64,000 bases of DNA from JBEGHD01 sp049334165. Its GTDB lineage: Bacteria > Bacteroidota > Bacteroidia > Flavobacteriales_D > Sanyastnellaceae. The first letter of the stretch is position 1. The number at the start of each line of letters is the position of its first letter. Below the pieces are notes generated by a model that saw nothing but the letters and a program-made list of their open reading frames with translations, made no database searches and had not been told where the DNA came from. Shown here one piece after another: positions 32,594 through 41,416 of this stretch. The stretch is from the NCBI GenBank assembly GCA_049334165.1, contig JBEGHD010000004.1. One strand, given 5' to 3'. A program made the translations under genes and the position numbers.

Positions 32594-33595
32594 TTAGCAA
32601 AAGAAAAAATAGTCCCTTCCCTCCTGCTTTCTCGCTTCATCGTACATTCTGTAGATCTCTTCTTGTTTCTCAGGTGAAGAAATGGCTACGATCATTTTTG
32701 ATTTCATGCTGGATTGGAAGACGAGGTTATCCTCTTCGAGATAAATGCCGTAAATCTCTCTGCCAATTTTCTTTCGGTTGTTCGAGAACCAGCGAAAAGA
32801 AACATTTCGATCGATCAGCATTTGAGCCAAACGCTTTCCTTTCTTTCCGGCACCGTAGAGGCCAATTTTTTCGTTCGGGAAAAGCTGCAGAAAGTAGTTC
32901 AGCTTAAGTTCAAAAAAACTATTGTCTGCGTAGTTTTCGTCTGTTCTTGATGCCCTCGTTTCGTGGTCTCGCCACAGGTGGGTTACCTTCTGAGAAAATA
33001 CCGGTTGAGCCCCTTGAATAAACGCCCGGAAAATCAAATCGTAGTCTTCTGGATACACATTCGGTTCAAAAGCATCAATCCTCTCAAAAAATGGTCTTTT
33101 CATCATCCAGTTTGGCGAAGCAATGGGGCACTCCCGAAATATTTGCTGAAATGGATTTCCCTTTTCAACGAGTTCATTGAGCCAGTTTTGGTATCGGATA
33201 AAACCGTCCATCAACTCACCGTCACTGAAGTAAGAAACCTTACCAGTGGCAATTGCCTTCTCGCCTTCAGCTTTACAGGTCTCTGATAGTGTTTTGAGCT
33301 TGTCTGAAGGCATCACGTCATCCGCATCCATGCGTGTGATAAGAGTGCCACTGGAGTTGGACAATGCTAATCTTAAAGCTGGGATAATTCCCGATTCACG
33401 GTTTTTCAAAACCAGTATCCGCGAATCCCTCTTAGCGAAAGACTGAAGTGTTGCATAAGAATCGTCAGTAGAATTATCGTCTACAGCAATTAACTCCCAG
33501 TTTTCTAACGTTTGCTGTTGGATTGAAGCCAGGCAATCCTCTAAAAAGGGCGCTGCATTTCTCACTGGCATCAGGATGGAAATCAAATCGCTCAT
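32594..33595 (-). CDS. Glycosyltransferase family 2 with C-terminal extra domain
   Basis: A 333-residue GT-A fold glycosyltransferase. The N-terminal domain (residues 1-200) has the family start SDLISILMPVRNAAPFLEDC, DDNSTDDSYATL, the catalytic-metal DxD in TRMDADDVMPSDK, and an acceptor region PEDYDLIFRAFIQGAQP. After ~230 there is a second region, KIGLYGAGKKGKRLAQMLIDR, which resembles the GxGxxG Rossmann segment of NAD-binding or sugar-modifying modules; this C-terminal extension is unusual for plain GT2 enzymes. It probably acts on cell-surface glycans. No other glycan gene is near; downstream is the terminator shared with pruA. Confidence 0.85.
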   Translation of the reverse strand: MSDLISILMPVRNAAPFLEDCLASIQQQTLENWELIAVDDNSTDDSYATLQSFAKRDSRILVLKNRESGIIPALRLALSNSSGTLITRMDADDVMPSDKLKTLSETCKAEGEKAIATGKVSYFSDGELMDGFIRYQNWLNELVEKGNPFQQIFRECPIASPNWMMKRPFFERIDAFEPNVYPEDYDLIFRAFIQGAQPVFSQKVTHLWRDHETRASRTDENYADNSFFELKLNYFLQLFPNEKIGLYGAGKKGKRLAQMLIDRNVSFRWFSNNRKKIGREIYGIYLEEDNLVFQSSMKSKMIVAISSPEKQEEIYRMYDEARKQEGRDYFFFC

Positions 33596-33609
33596 GATTG
33601 GAATAAAAA

Positions 33610-34012
33610 AATGGCAAACCTGTAAGCCGGGTTCTGTGAATCACCGAAGTGAGACCTCTATCATTTATCTGGGACAGCCGTCACCGACTGCCTCAATCGA
33701 CCTACCCCCCGGAAAATATGAACGGGCCGCTCATTGGGCAAAGCCCTTTCCGGTATACATGGTCTTTCAGCCCACAAGGTTTACTCAGCTTCTGAGATCG
33801 CTCTCAGAACTGGTGGTCTCTTACACCACCTTTTCACCTTTCTCCCGACCGAAGCCGGGATGTTTAAATCTCTGTAGCACTTTCTGTTTCTGCAACCTAC
33901 GCTCGCAAGAGATCGGTTGCAAAACCTTCCTTTTCAGAAGTGCGGTGCCCTGTGCTGCCCGGACTTTCCTTATTCTACCAAAAAGCAGAACACGATAGAG
34001 CGGTTTGCCATC
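33610..34012 (-). ncRNA. rnpB: RNase P RNA (bacterial class A)
   Basis: Read on the minus strand, the canonical 5' conserved segment AAGGAAAGTCCGGGC occurs near the 5' end (33971-33957) and the canonical 3' segment ACAGAACCCGGCTTACA near the 3' end (33637-33618). The outermost P1 helix is perfect: ATGGCAAACC at the 5' end (34011-34002) pairs with GGTTTGCCAT (33620-33611). The length of about 400 bases is normal. It matures the 5' ends of tRNA. A run of A on the plus strand (33605-33610) gives a poly-U end. A TAcaTTTG promoter element sits immediately upstream. Coding frames crossing this region are artefacts. Confidence 0.95.
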
Positions 34013-34015
34013 GGG

Positions 34016-34023
34016 CAAATGTA
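34016..34023 (-). promoter_or_regulatory. -7 element (TAcaTTTG) of rnpB
   Basis: On the minus strand TACATTTG ends 4 bases before the first paired base of the RNase P RNA, exactly where a -7 element should be for a transcript starting near 34011. No well-placed TTG -33 box was found. Confidence 0.6.
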
Positions 34024-34045
34024 ATTCTTTGATTCTATAAAAGCA

Positions 34046-34080
34046 GAAAACCCTTTCCGCTCGTTGCGAAAAGGGTTTTC
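34046..34080. terminator. Strong hairpin with T-run on the plus strand, upstream of rnpB
   Basis: GAAAACCCTTT (34046-34056) pairs with AAAGGGTTTTC (34070-34080), and GC/GC extends the stem. A 12-T run follows on the plus strand. The upstream transcript on the minus strand (the large T9SS gene) would meet this stem first from the A-rich side and then only a weak T-tract. It probably separates the T9SS gene from rnpB, but its orientation is odd. Confidence 0.55.
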
Positions 34081-34249
34081 ATTTTTTTTTTTTGATAAAC
34101 TAATTTATAGTTGTCAAATTACTTTCTTGTCTGCTTTAGTAAGCTCTAGAGTAAGGCTTGTGTAGATTTGAAAATAAGGAGTTTACCGAGATAAATGACT
34201 TTTTTCAAATCAAGCATAACGCAACTATTGGGCTTACTAAACTGACAAA

Positions 34250-36601
34250 TTAGTTTTGCTTCATCATTTTGAGCGTACCTGTCTCATCTCCGATTTGGAT
34301 CATGAGGTAGTAAAGTCCACTTGACTGACTAGTAAGGTCAATCAACTCGCGAACCTCAGCAGCATTCCACTCGATCTTTTCGTCAAGTACAACTCTTCCC
34401 TGCATGTCTACAACCTGATAAGCTACTTCTTGTCCGTCAAGTCCAGCAAGATCGAGGAAGAACTCGCCTTCACTTGGGTTTGGCATGAGCGAAACTTCAA
34501 CTGAGTTGAAAAGCTCTTCGATTCCCACAAGTACATTGAAAGTTTCAGTTACCGTACATCCATTTTCATCGGTAACAGTAACAGTGTACTCGCCTGCCTC
34601 GAGGCCATCGATGTCTTCTTCGTCAGAAGTAAATCCGTTAGGACCAGTCCAGTCGTAGGTGTAGTCTTCAGTACCACCATCAACGTCAATGCTGATTTCA
34701 CCGTCTCCAGCTCCGCTGTCTACAGTAACGTCAGAGTTTGCAATTACGAGTTCCTCTGGTTCTTCAATTTCGATTGTTGTCATCGTTGAGCAGCCTTCCG
34801 AATCTTCTACCATGATTTCGTAAGTTCCTGGCTCCTGGTTTTCAAACTCTGTTTCGGTGGTTGGGCCATCTCCATCGATGTAATATTCGTAACCGCCATT
34901 TCCACCTTCAGTAGAAATCGTGAACGAACCATCATTTTCACCATTACAAGAAACATCTTCTTCTTCAACATCCAACTCCAGTGCTTCTGGCTCAGTCACC
35001 TCGATGTTTGCTGTTGCAGAACATCCATCCTGATCTAGGGCAGCAACTTCGTAAGTTCCAGGTTCGATGTTGATGAATTCGGAATCATCGCCAAATTCTC
35101 CAGCATTGAAGGAATAAGTGAAGTTTCCAGCACCACCTTCGGCAGTCACAGTAACAACACCATTGGTATCACCAGTACAAGAAACAGGTGTTACTTCTGT
35201 AGTAAGTGTGATCTCTGCCGGCTCAGTAATAGTAACTTCCTCACTTGTTGCCTGACAGCTGTTTTGATCTGTAACAGTAACTGTGTAATTGCCTGGTCCG
35301 AGGTTGTTGATTTCAGAGAAAGTGTACTCAGGAGTACCGCCAGTTGCAGTCACTTCAATTTCACCATCCATTTCGCCAAAGCACGACACATCAATAGTGT
35401 TGTCTACAGTAACAGAAAGTTCTGTAGGCTCGGTAATGGTGATTTCCTGACTGATAGTAGTACACTCGTCCTGAGCGTAAATGGTGTAAGTATCTGCACT
35501 CAACTCTGTATACTCGTTTTCTGTATTGGTGATGTTATCGGAATCATCAATACTATAAAGTATTTCTCCTGACCCACCTGTAGTTGTTGCTACAATTGAA
35601 CCGTCAACTTCACCAAAACAAGAAATATCCGAAACTTCAGCATCGAATGCTAGCGGCTCGGGATCCTCGACCGTGATGGTAGATTCCGCTGTACAGCCTT
35701 GTCCATCAGTTGCAGTGATTGTGTAATCTCCGGCTTCGAGTCCGCTGAAAATCCCAGTTGCATTTGTGCTTGCGCCAAGTTCAAAAGAAACCGAACCTTG
35801 TTGTCCACTAGCCGCAACATCGATCACCGCGTTGCTACCACCAGGACATGCGTTTTGGGTAATCACAGGATCAACGATCTCTAGTGCACAGGGATAAACA
35901 CAAGAACAATCTGTGCTTGTCGCATCTGGATCGTAGTTTTCAGCATCTGGATCGATACATCCAAAAACTGCTTCCGAATCACTGCTGAAAGGAATATTTG
36001 AGTTTGAAGTATTGCTGGAGCCTGACTGACCGAGCAGTTGAACTTGAGTGTTGAGACATCCCGAAAGAACGCCATCAGTAGTGAACTGACCAACAAGAAC
36101 TCGAAGATCAGGTCCGGCCACTCCATTTGGGTTTCCATTGGTTGAGTAAATCGAACCATCGATCAGGAAGAAATCTCCACCGTTGTTTTCAAAATCTTCT
36201 CCAGGAACAGCCGGATTGGTTGCAACAAGTCCGATACCTCCAGATTGTGAATTGTTCTCAAGGTCGATCGTCAACCAGGAGTCGAACTCAGATGCAGCGT
36301 CTATTGAGTAAGCAAGTGTATTGATTTCTGAACCAAGCACATCACCCCACTCAAGGTTTTGATAGAATGAAGTTGTGGTGGTTATCAGTAGTTGCTCATC
36401 GGCCAGACCGTAAATAGCAGATAAGAAATCTTCTTCGTTGGCCAGGTCTACGTAAACGCGATAGGTCGTATACCCTGTCAGATCAGCACTACCAACCATT
36501 CCGGTGTGCTCCTCATAAACTTCGACAGTGACACCCGTGGCCTGGGCATTCACTCCTATTGATAGCGTTAACGCAAAAAGAAAAAGTAAAATTCGTTTCA
36601 T
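34250..36601 (-). CDS. SprB-repeat-rich secreted protein with T9SS type A sorting domain
   Basis: A 783-residue surface protein. Signal peptide (ILLFLFALTLSIGVNAQA), an N-terminal ~210-residue region with no recognised domain ending in a Cys-rich GCIDPDAENYDPDATSTDCSC motif (Ca2+-type Asp repeat), then about six or seven SprB/PKD-like repeats of ~75 residues. Each repeat has the pattern C.G...G.i.v...GG.g.Y.Y, ....G.Y.v...D..GC, followed by .EPE.L. The T9SS sorting domain begins at MPNPSEGEFFLDL and ends SGLYYLMIQIGDETGTLKM. The whole protein is very acidic. Such proteins are adhesins or gliding-related; function is inferred. It has the best sigma-A promoter in the window. Confidence 0.9.
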   Translation of the reverse strand: MKRILLFLFALTLSIGVNAQATGVTVEVYEEHTGMVGSADLTGYTTYRVYVDLANEEDFLSAIYGLADEQLLITTTTSFYQNLEWGDVLGSEINTLAYSIDAASEFDSWLTIDLENNSQSGGIGLVATNPAVPGEDFENNGGDFFLIDGSIYSTNGNPNGVAGPDLRVLVGQFTTDGVLSGCLNTQVQLLGQSGSSNTSNSNIPFSSDSEAVFGCIDPDAENYDPDATSTDCSCVYPCALEIVDPVITQNACPGGSNAVIDVAASGQQGSVSFELGASTNATGIFSGLEAGDYTITATDGQGCTAESTITVEDPEPLAFDAEVSDISCFGEVDGSIVATTTGGSGEILYSIDDSDNITNTENEYTELSADTYTIYAQDECTTISQEITITEPTELSVTVDNTIDVSCFGEMDGEIEVTATGGTPEYTFSEINNLGPGNYTVTVTDQNSCQATSEEVTITEPAEITLTTEVTPVSCTGDTNGVVTVTAEGGAGNFTYSFNAGEFGDDSEFINIEPGTYEVAALDQDGCSATANIEVTEPEALELDVEEEDVSCNGENDGSFTISTEGGNGGYEYYIDGDGPTTETEFENQEPGTYEIMVEDSEGCSTMTTIEIEEPEELVIANSDVTVDSGAGDGEISIDVDGGTEDYTYDWTGPNGFTSDEEDIDGLEAGEYTVTVTDENGCTVTETFNVLVGIEELFNSVEVSLMPNPSEGEFFLDLAGLDGQEVAYQVVDMQGRVVLDEKIEWNAAEVRELIDLTSQSSGLYYLMIQIGDETGTLKMMKQN

Positions 36602-36645
36602 AAGGTTTAAGGATTGATGTGATTTGTTTCTTTAGTATAAGTTCT

Positions 36646-36676
36646 CAAATTTAGTGTTGTCACTCGTTTTCTACAA
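36646..36676 (-). promoter_or_regulatory. Sigma-A promoter of the SprB-repeat gene
   Basis: On the minus strand TTG (36676-36674), a 20-base spacer, and TAaaTTTG (36653-36646) give the full Bacteroidota consensus at ideal spacing. The predicted start is near 36640, about 40 bases before the ATG at 36601. Confidence 0.75.
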
Positions 36677-36743
36677 GTAATTCTTTCCGACATTTTCTAC
36701 AATCATCGGTTCATTACTTTAAGTAAGACTGCAACTCTCCCCA

Positions 36744-37160
36744 CTAGTTGCCCTTTTCTGTTTCATATCCCAGTTTTTTTCGCCACTCCTCAGGGATAGG
36801 TTTGGTAGCTCTCTCGTGATAATCAAATGACACGAGTACCGACTTGCCTTCAGTACAGGTCATTTTTTTTCCATCTCTGTCCACTACCACACTGTATCCC
36901 AGGGTCATGCTTTTGTTTCCCATTTCGAGAATTGAAGTTTCCACATTCACCTGATCGTTGAGCAAGACCGGAGCCTTGTAGTCAATTTCGTTGCGGGCAA
37001 GTAGTATCCCGTTGGTTTCCCAGTCCCATTCTTTTCCAATAAGCTCTTCGAAAAACTTCATTCGAGCCTGCTCGAAATAGCTCAGATAGACTGCGTTGTT
37101 GACATGCCCCATCACATCGATGTCGGCAAAACGCACTTCGATTTTGTGTGTTACTTTCAT
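36744..37160 (-). CDS. Acyl-CoA thioesterase (YbgC/FadM type hotdog fold)
   Basis: A 138-residue hotdog-fold thioesterase that hydrolyses acyl-CoA. The catalytic Asp is in ADIDVMGHVNNAVYLSYFEQARM, a strong match to the 4HBT family motif 'D.D..GHVNN..Y..y.E.AR', shown in part. The later NEIDYKAPVLLNDQVNVET and MTLGYSVVVD segments are also typical. The ATG at 37160 was preferred to one at 37226 because it starts directly at the conserved KVTHKIEVRFADID strand. It is divergent from the small outer-membrane protein at 37285. Confidence 0.9.
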   Translation of the reverse strand: MKVTHKIEVRFADIDVMGHVNNAVYLSYFEQARMKFFEELIGKEWDWETNGILLARNEIDYKAPVLLNDQVNVETSILEMGNKSMTLGYSVVVDRDGKKMTCTEGKSVLVSFDYHERATKPIPEEWRKKLGYETEKGN

Positions 37161-37271
37161 GCTGGTAAAAGTAAGGAGTTGACAATTATTTTCATGCAAA
37201 CAATCAAGAGACTTATCTCCAAACAACTCGATCGATGGCCTGGATTTTTCAATGCATGATCAAGGAAAAAA

Positions 37272-37279
37272 TATATTTG
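37272..37279 (+). promoter_or_regulatory. -7 element (TAtaTTTG) abutting the start codon
   Basis: TATATTTG ends 5 bases before the ATG at 37285. Transcription would begin at or very near the start codon, so this mRNA may be leaderless. No TTG -33 box with the correct spacing is seen. Confidence 0.5.
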
Positions 37280-37284
37280 AGCAC

Positions 37285-37821
37285 ATGAATATTCTCTCGA
37301 AAGGATTTTTAGTCGCCACTTTGATGGCTTTCTCGATTACTGCAAATAGCCAGTACGAAGGGCTTCCCACTGAAGGTGATAACTACTCCGTTTCGCTACC
37401 TGCGTGGGGTGTGACAGCAGGTATAGAACACTGGGCTTTGCGCTACGCCTCTCTCGGTATCGCCAGAAAACACAAGAGTATCATCGAGTCGAGAACGCTC
37501 AGCCACATTCACTACACCGACCTTAGTTTTCGTCAGTTCACTACAGACTGGGATACCAAAGCTGTGGAACTAAGTCACGCTTTTGTCGACATTGTTGGAG
37601 GCGGTGGAAGAATCTCTTACTACTGGAACCCGGAAGATGCCACAATAGCGCTACAGCCTTTTGTCGCTTTTAATTACAAAAATCTTGTGGCTTCATTTGG
37701 TTACAACTTCTTTGTGTCCGACATGAGAGTTCCAGACCTGCTCGACTTCTCTATCAGGCTGCAGTTTTTCGTGCCAGTTATCAAACCGGTGACGAGAGAA
37801 GAAATGCTTCCTTCGAATTGA
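37285..37821 (+). CDS. Hypothetical secreted or outer-membrane protein
   Basis: A 178-residue protein with a signal peptide (KGFLVATLMAFSITANSQ) followed by beta-rich sequence: YSVSLPAWGVTAGIEHWALRY, WDTKAVELSHAFVDIVGGGGRISYYW and DLLDFSIRLQFFVPVI. The alternation of aromatic and small residues suggests a small barrel, but no terminal aromatic signature is present. The upstream ATG at 37252 would place a poor leader before the signal peptide, so 37285 was chosen. I do not recognise the family. It is divergent from the thioesterase gene and precedes the LOG-family gene. Confidence 0.6.
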   Translation: MNILSKGFLVATLMAFSITANSQYEGLPTEGDNYSVSLPAWGVTAGIEHWALRYASLGIARKHKSIIESRTLSHIHYTDLSFRQFTTDWDTKAVELSHAFVDIVGGGGRISYYWNPEDATIALQPFVAFNYKNLVASFGYNFFVSDMRVPDLLDFSIRLQFFVPVIKPVTREEMLPSN

Positions 37822-37944
37822 TAACTCCACTATTTCAGAACGTCTCTTCGCCAACAACCAACTGTTCGCAGTCTCAACGTTGCAGGTGTTTTTCTTTAAA
37901 TAAAAACCCATAACTTGCCGATCGTTTTGACCTAAAAATATCAC

Positions 37945-38652
37945 ATGGAGAAAGACAATAGAATCAACGATAAATTCACCCAGAGAAGTTGGAATGAGAT
38001 AAAAAGTACCGACAGCTGGTCGATCTTTAAAATCATGGCCGAGTTGGTAGATGGTTATGAAAGCCTTCAAAAAATTGGGCCTTGTGTGAGCATCTTCGGA
38101 TCGGCACGAACAAAGCCCGACCACAAGTACTACAAAATGGCCAGAGATATTGCTCTGGAGCTTACTCGCAAAGGCTACGGTGTGATTACCGGTGGTGGCC
38201 CTGGAATTATGGAAGCCGGAAATAAAGGCGCCAGCGAAGGCGGTGGAACTTCCGTTGGACTCAACATCGAATTGCCTTTTGAGCAACATTCCAACCCATA
38301 CATTGATCGCGACAAAAACATCGATTTCGACTACTTCTTTGTGCGTAAAGTGATGTTCGTGAAATACAGCCAGGGATTTGTGGTAATGCCAGGAGGATTT
38401 GGAACTCTGGATGAGTTGTTCGAATCTCTTACACTCATTCAAACACATAAGATCGGTCGCTTCCCAATTATTTTAGTGGGAAAAAGCTACTGGAAGGGTC
38501 TGCTGGATTGGATTAAAGACACAATGCTTGAAGCGGAAAACAACGTGAGTCCTCAGGACCTGGAACTCTTTGCGTTGGTAGACACCGTTGATGAAGCCGT
38601 TCAGGAAATTGACAAGTTTTACTCTGAATATCTTCTCAAGCCAAACTTCTAA
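37945..38652 (+). CDS. LOG-family / TIGR00730 Rossmann-fold protein
   Basis: A 235-residue protein of the 'LONELY GUY' lysine-decarboxylase-like family. The signature GGGPGIMEAGNKGASEGGG and PGGFGTLDELFESLT motifs are complete; a third GPCVSIFGSAR motif lies near residues 43-60. Family members hydrolyse nucleoside monophosphates (cytokinin riboside 5'-monophosphate phosphoribohydrolase activity) to the base and ribose-5-phosphate. In bacteria the usual role is probably nucleotide salvage. The gene is followed 8 bases later by mscS, probably co-transcribed. Confidence 0.9.
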   Translation: MEKDNRINDKFTQRSWNEIKSTDSWSIFKIMAELVDGYESLQKIGPCVSIFGSARTKPDHKYYKMARDIALELTRKGYGVITGGGPGIMEAGNKGASEGGGTSVGLNIELPFEQHSNPYIDRDKNIDFDYFFVRKVMFVKYSQGFVVMPGGFGTLDELFESLTLIQTHKIGRFPIILVGKSYWKGLLDWIKDTMLEAENNVSPQDLELFALVDTVDEAVQEIDKFYSEYLLKPNF

Positions 38653-38660
38653 ATCACCTG

Positions 38661-39557
38661 ATGGAGAATATATTAGTTCGACTGAAAACTACAATCGCTG
38701 ACTACTGGGAGGCTTTTATTCAATTGCTTCCGGACATTATCGTTGGTGTGCTCGTGGTTTGCTTTTTTGCCCTTGTTGCAGTCGGACTATCGAGATTCTT
38801 CACCCGCAGGCTGGAGCGCAAAAAGCGCGAAAACAGAATCGCCATTCGCTTTACTATTCGGCTCATCCGACTGATCGTTATTCTCATTGGCATTGTGCTG
38901 GCTTTTCAGCTCATGGGCTTTAAGAACCTGGCTGGAGGTCTGCTTGCAGGAGCCGGAGTTGGTGCAGTTATCATTGGGTTTGCTTTCAAAGAAATTGGCG
39001 AAAACTTCCTGTCGGGAATCATTCTCGTTTTCGACCGGCCGTTTTCAATTGGCGACACAGTAACCATTGGCGACAAAATGGGAGTTGTACAAGAGTTGAA
39101 CTTCAGAAACACTCACCTCAAGTCATTTGACGGAAAAGACATTTTCGTCCCCAACGCCAGCATCGTGAAAAACGATCTCTCCAACCATACTCGAGACGGC
39201 CTGGTGAGAATGAGTTTTGTGGTCGGCATCGATTACAAACACAGCGTGAAGGCAACACGAGAGCTGATTTTGTCAGAGCTATCCAAGATTAAAGGTATTC
39301 TCAAGGACAATCCTCCATTGGTTGTTGTGGAGACTTTGGCGCCAAATACGGTGGATCTCAAAGTGCTTTTTTGGGTCAATACTTTTGATTACAAAAACTC
39401 TACACTCATCCTGAAGAGTGAAGTAATGGAAATGGTAAAAGACCTCTTGATCGAAAACAAAATCGGAATGCCCGCCAATATCCAGGAGCTCAAAATGTAC
39501 AGCTCAGATGATTTTATTCCCGTGAAAGTCCTCGATCAGCCAGAAGCAAAATCATAG
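38661..39557 (+). CDS. MscS-family mechanosensitive ion channel
   Basis: A 298-residue inner-membrane channel that releases solutes on hypo-osmotic shock. Three transmembrane helices are visible (about residues 20-45, 65-85, 95-120), with the pore-lining helix GGLLAGAGVGAVIIGFAFKE, then the family's DRPFSIGDTV and the beta-domain (NTHLKSFDGKDIFVPNASIVKN). The C-terminus ends after an alpha/beta domain (LFWVNTFDYKNSTLILKSEV). Three-TM organisation and length match E. coli MscS (286 residues). It follows the LOG gene. Confidence 0.93.
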   Translation: MENILVRLKTTIADYWEAFIQLLPDIIVGVLVVCFFALVAVGLSRFFTRRLERKKRENRIAIRFTIRLIRLIVILIGIVLAFQLMGFKNLAGGLLAGAGVGAVIIGFAFKEIGENFLSGIILVFDRPFSIGDTVTIGDKMGVVQELNFRNTHLKSFDGKDIFVPNASIVKNDLSNHTRDGLVRMSFVVGIDYKHSVKATRELILSELSKIKGILKDNPPLVVVETLAPNTVDLKVLFWVNTFDYKNSTLILKSEVMEMVKDLLIENKIGMPANIQELKMYSSDDFIPVKVLDQPEAKS

Positions 39558-39602
39558 TCTCCTTCCCTATCTTCAAAATGAGAGCATTCGCAACAAAGTA
39601 AG

Positions 39603-39610
39603 TACCTTTG
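39603..39610 (+). promoter_or_regulatory. Candidate -7 element (TAccTTTG) of prfC
   Basis: TACCTTTG matches TAnnTTTG and lies 30 bases before the chosen ATG at 39641. It argues that the in-frame codon at 39608, inside this element, is not the start. Confidence 0.5.
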
Positions 39611-39640
39611 CGGCTGCCAAATCAGTTATCACTTTCGAAT

Positions 39641-41242
39641 ATGAACCTCAAGAAAGAAATAGAAAAGCGAAAGACGTTCGCAATTATCAGTCACCCGGAT
39701 GCGGGAAAAACTACACTCACCGAAAAGTTTCTTCTTTTTGGTGGAGCTATTCAGGTAGCTGGTGCTGTGAAATCCAACAAGATCAAGAAAACGGCTACGT
39801 CCGATTTCATGGAGATTGAGCGCCAGCGTGGTATCTCTGTGGCGACTTCTGTGATGGCTTTCAACTATCGTGAAAAACTGATTAACCTGCTCGATACTCC
39901 CGGTCACAAGGACTTTGCTGAAGACACTTACCGAACGCTCACTGCCGTGGATAGCGTGATTCTGGTGATCGACTGTGTGAAAGGTGTAGAGGCTCAAACC
40001 GAGCGGCTGATGGAAGTTTGCCGCATGAGAAACACTCCGGTAATTATCTTCATCAACAAGATGGACCTCGAGGGTCGCGACCCGTTCGAACTGCTCGATG
40101 AGCTGGAAGAAAAGCTTCAGATTAAGGTGCGCCCGATGAGCTGGCCAATCAGCCAGGGACACTCTTTTAAAGGTGTTTATAAAATTTACGACAAGAGTGT
40201 AAACCTCTTCAATCCGAGCAAAACGAAGATTGCCGAAGATATCGAAACGATCAGCGATCTTTCTGATCCGAAGCTCAACCAGCTGGTGGGAGAAGAAGAC
40301 GCTAATCAACTTCGCGAGGATGTGGAATTGGTAGATGGCGTTTACGATCCTTTCAATCAAAAAGACTACGAAGACGGCAACCTGGCTCCTGTGTTCTTTG
40401 GTAGCGCCATCAACAATTTTGGCGTGAAAGAAATGCTCGACAACTTTGTGGACATCGCCCCTGCTCCAAGAGGCCGCCAAACTGACGAGCGAACTGTGGC
40501 GCCAAACGAAGACAAGTTCACTGGATTTGTCTTTAAAATCCACGCTAACATCGATCCCCGGCACCGTGACAGAATTGCGTTTTTGCGCGTTTGTAGCGGG
40601 CGCTTTGAAAGAAATACTTTTTTCAAACACGTTCGTCTCGACAAGAAGCTGAAATTCGCCAACCCGGCAGCTTTCATGGCTCGTGAAAAGGAAGTGGTTG
40701 AAGAAGCTTTTCCTGGCGATGTTATTGGGCTTTACGATACTGGAAACTTCAAGATTGGCGACACGCTGACTGAAGGTGAAGCACTTCAGTTTAGAGGGAT
40801 TCCGAGCTTCTCTCCGGAAATTTTCAAGGAACTGGTCAACAAGGATCCGATGAAGAGCAAGCAGCTGGAGAAAGGAGTTCAGCAGCTCACCGAAGAAGGT
40901 GTAGCTCAGCTTTTCACCATTGAATCGGGTAATCGAAAAATTATCGGTACTGTTGGTGAACTCCAGTTTGATGTGATTCAGTATCGTCTCGAAAACGAGT
41001 ACGGAGCCAAATGTGAATTCCAACCGAAGAATTACTACAAGGCTTGTTGGATCACTTCAGATGACAAGGATAAGCTTATGGAGTTCAGGAGGATAAAAGG
41101 AAATGACGTAGTGCTCGACAAAGACGACAACCTGGTTTTCTTAGCGCCTTCAGAGTTTCTCCTCAACATGGAACGTCAGAATTTCCCCGAAATAGAATTT
41201 CATTTTACTTCGGAGTTCAAAACGGCCAAAGAGGAAGCTTAA
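39641..41242 (+). CDS. prfC: Peptide chain release factor 3 (RF3)
   Basis: A 533-residue translational GTPase that recycles RF1 and RF2. GTPase motifs are intact: G1 SHPDAGKTTLTEKF, G2 region ERQRGISVATSVM, G3 DTPGHKDFAEDTYR, G4 NKMDLEGRDPFE. Then come domain 2 and the RF3-specific C-terminal domain (RQNFPEIEFHFTSEFKTAKE). The ATG at 39641 was chosen because it starts the conserved NLKKEIEKRKTFAIISHPDAG. An upstream in-frame codon falls in a promoter-like element. Length matches the E. coli protein (529). Confidence 0.96.
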   Translation: MNLKKEIEKRKTFAIISHPDAGKTTLTEKFLLFGGAIQVAGAVKSNKIKKTATSDFMEIERQRGISVATSVMAFNYREKLINLLDTPGHKDFAEDTYRTLTAVDSVILVIDCVKGVEAQTERLMEVCRMRNTPVIIFINKMDLEGRDPFELLDELEEKLQIKVRPMSWPISQGHSFKGVYKIYDKSVNLFNPSKTKIAEDIETISDLSDPKLNQLVGEEDANQLREDVELVDGVYDPFNQKDYEDGNLAPVFFGSAINNFGVKEMLDNFVDIAPAPRGRQTDERTVAPNEDKFTGFVFKIHANIDPRHRDRIAFLRVCSGRFERNTFFKHVRLDKKLKFANPAAFMAREKEVVEEAFPGDVIGLYDTGNFKIGDTLTEGEALQFRGIPSFSPEIFKELVNKDPMKSKQLEKGVQQLTEEGVAQLFTIESGNRKIIGTVGELQFDVIQYRLENEYGAKCEFQPKNYYKACWITSDDKDKLMEFRRIKGNDVVLDKDDNLVFLAPSEFLLNMERQNFPEIEFHFTSEFKTAKEEA

Positions 41243-41416
41243 ATCAATTTCCGCACGAACTTGATTTGCCGGAAGTTGTTCTTTTCTCAAAGAGATTGCA
41301 CCTTCGGTTCAATTTCAGAAAAGTTGTGAATAATGGCTCAATTGAACTCCTTTGATCCCGTTGGGAATGAAATATGCTTACCTTCGAAAGAAGAAAATAA
41401 CAGTACTCTAGCAGAT

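Noticed and set aside
33576..33998. Open frame of ~140 codons on the plus strand across the RNase P RNA
   Set aside because: The conserved RNase P RNA motifs, the perfect P1 helix and the upstream promoter element show this is rnpB; the frame is a by-product of a structured RNA.
33821..34018. Open frame on the minus strand over the rnpB 5' end
   Set aside because: Same reason; it overlaps the conserved AAGGAAAGTCCGGGC segment and has no coding signature.
34600..35700. Apparent ~225-bp DNA periodicity within the SprB-repeat gene
   Set aside because: It reflects the repeated protein domains (about 75 residues each) and not a separate DNA repeat.
39629..41023. Long (464-codon) frame antisense to prfC
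   Set aside because: It is the mirror of a well-supported GTPase gene; long antisense frames are common opposite G/C-third-base coding sequence and this one has no family motif.
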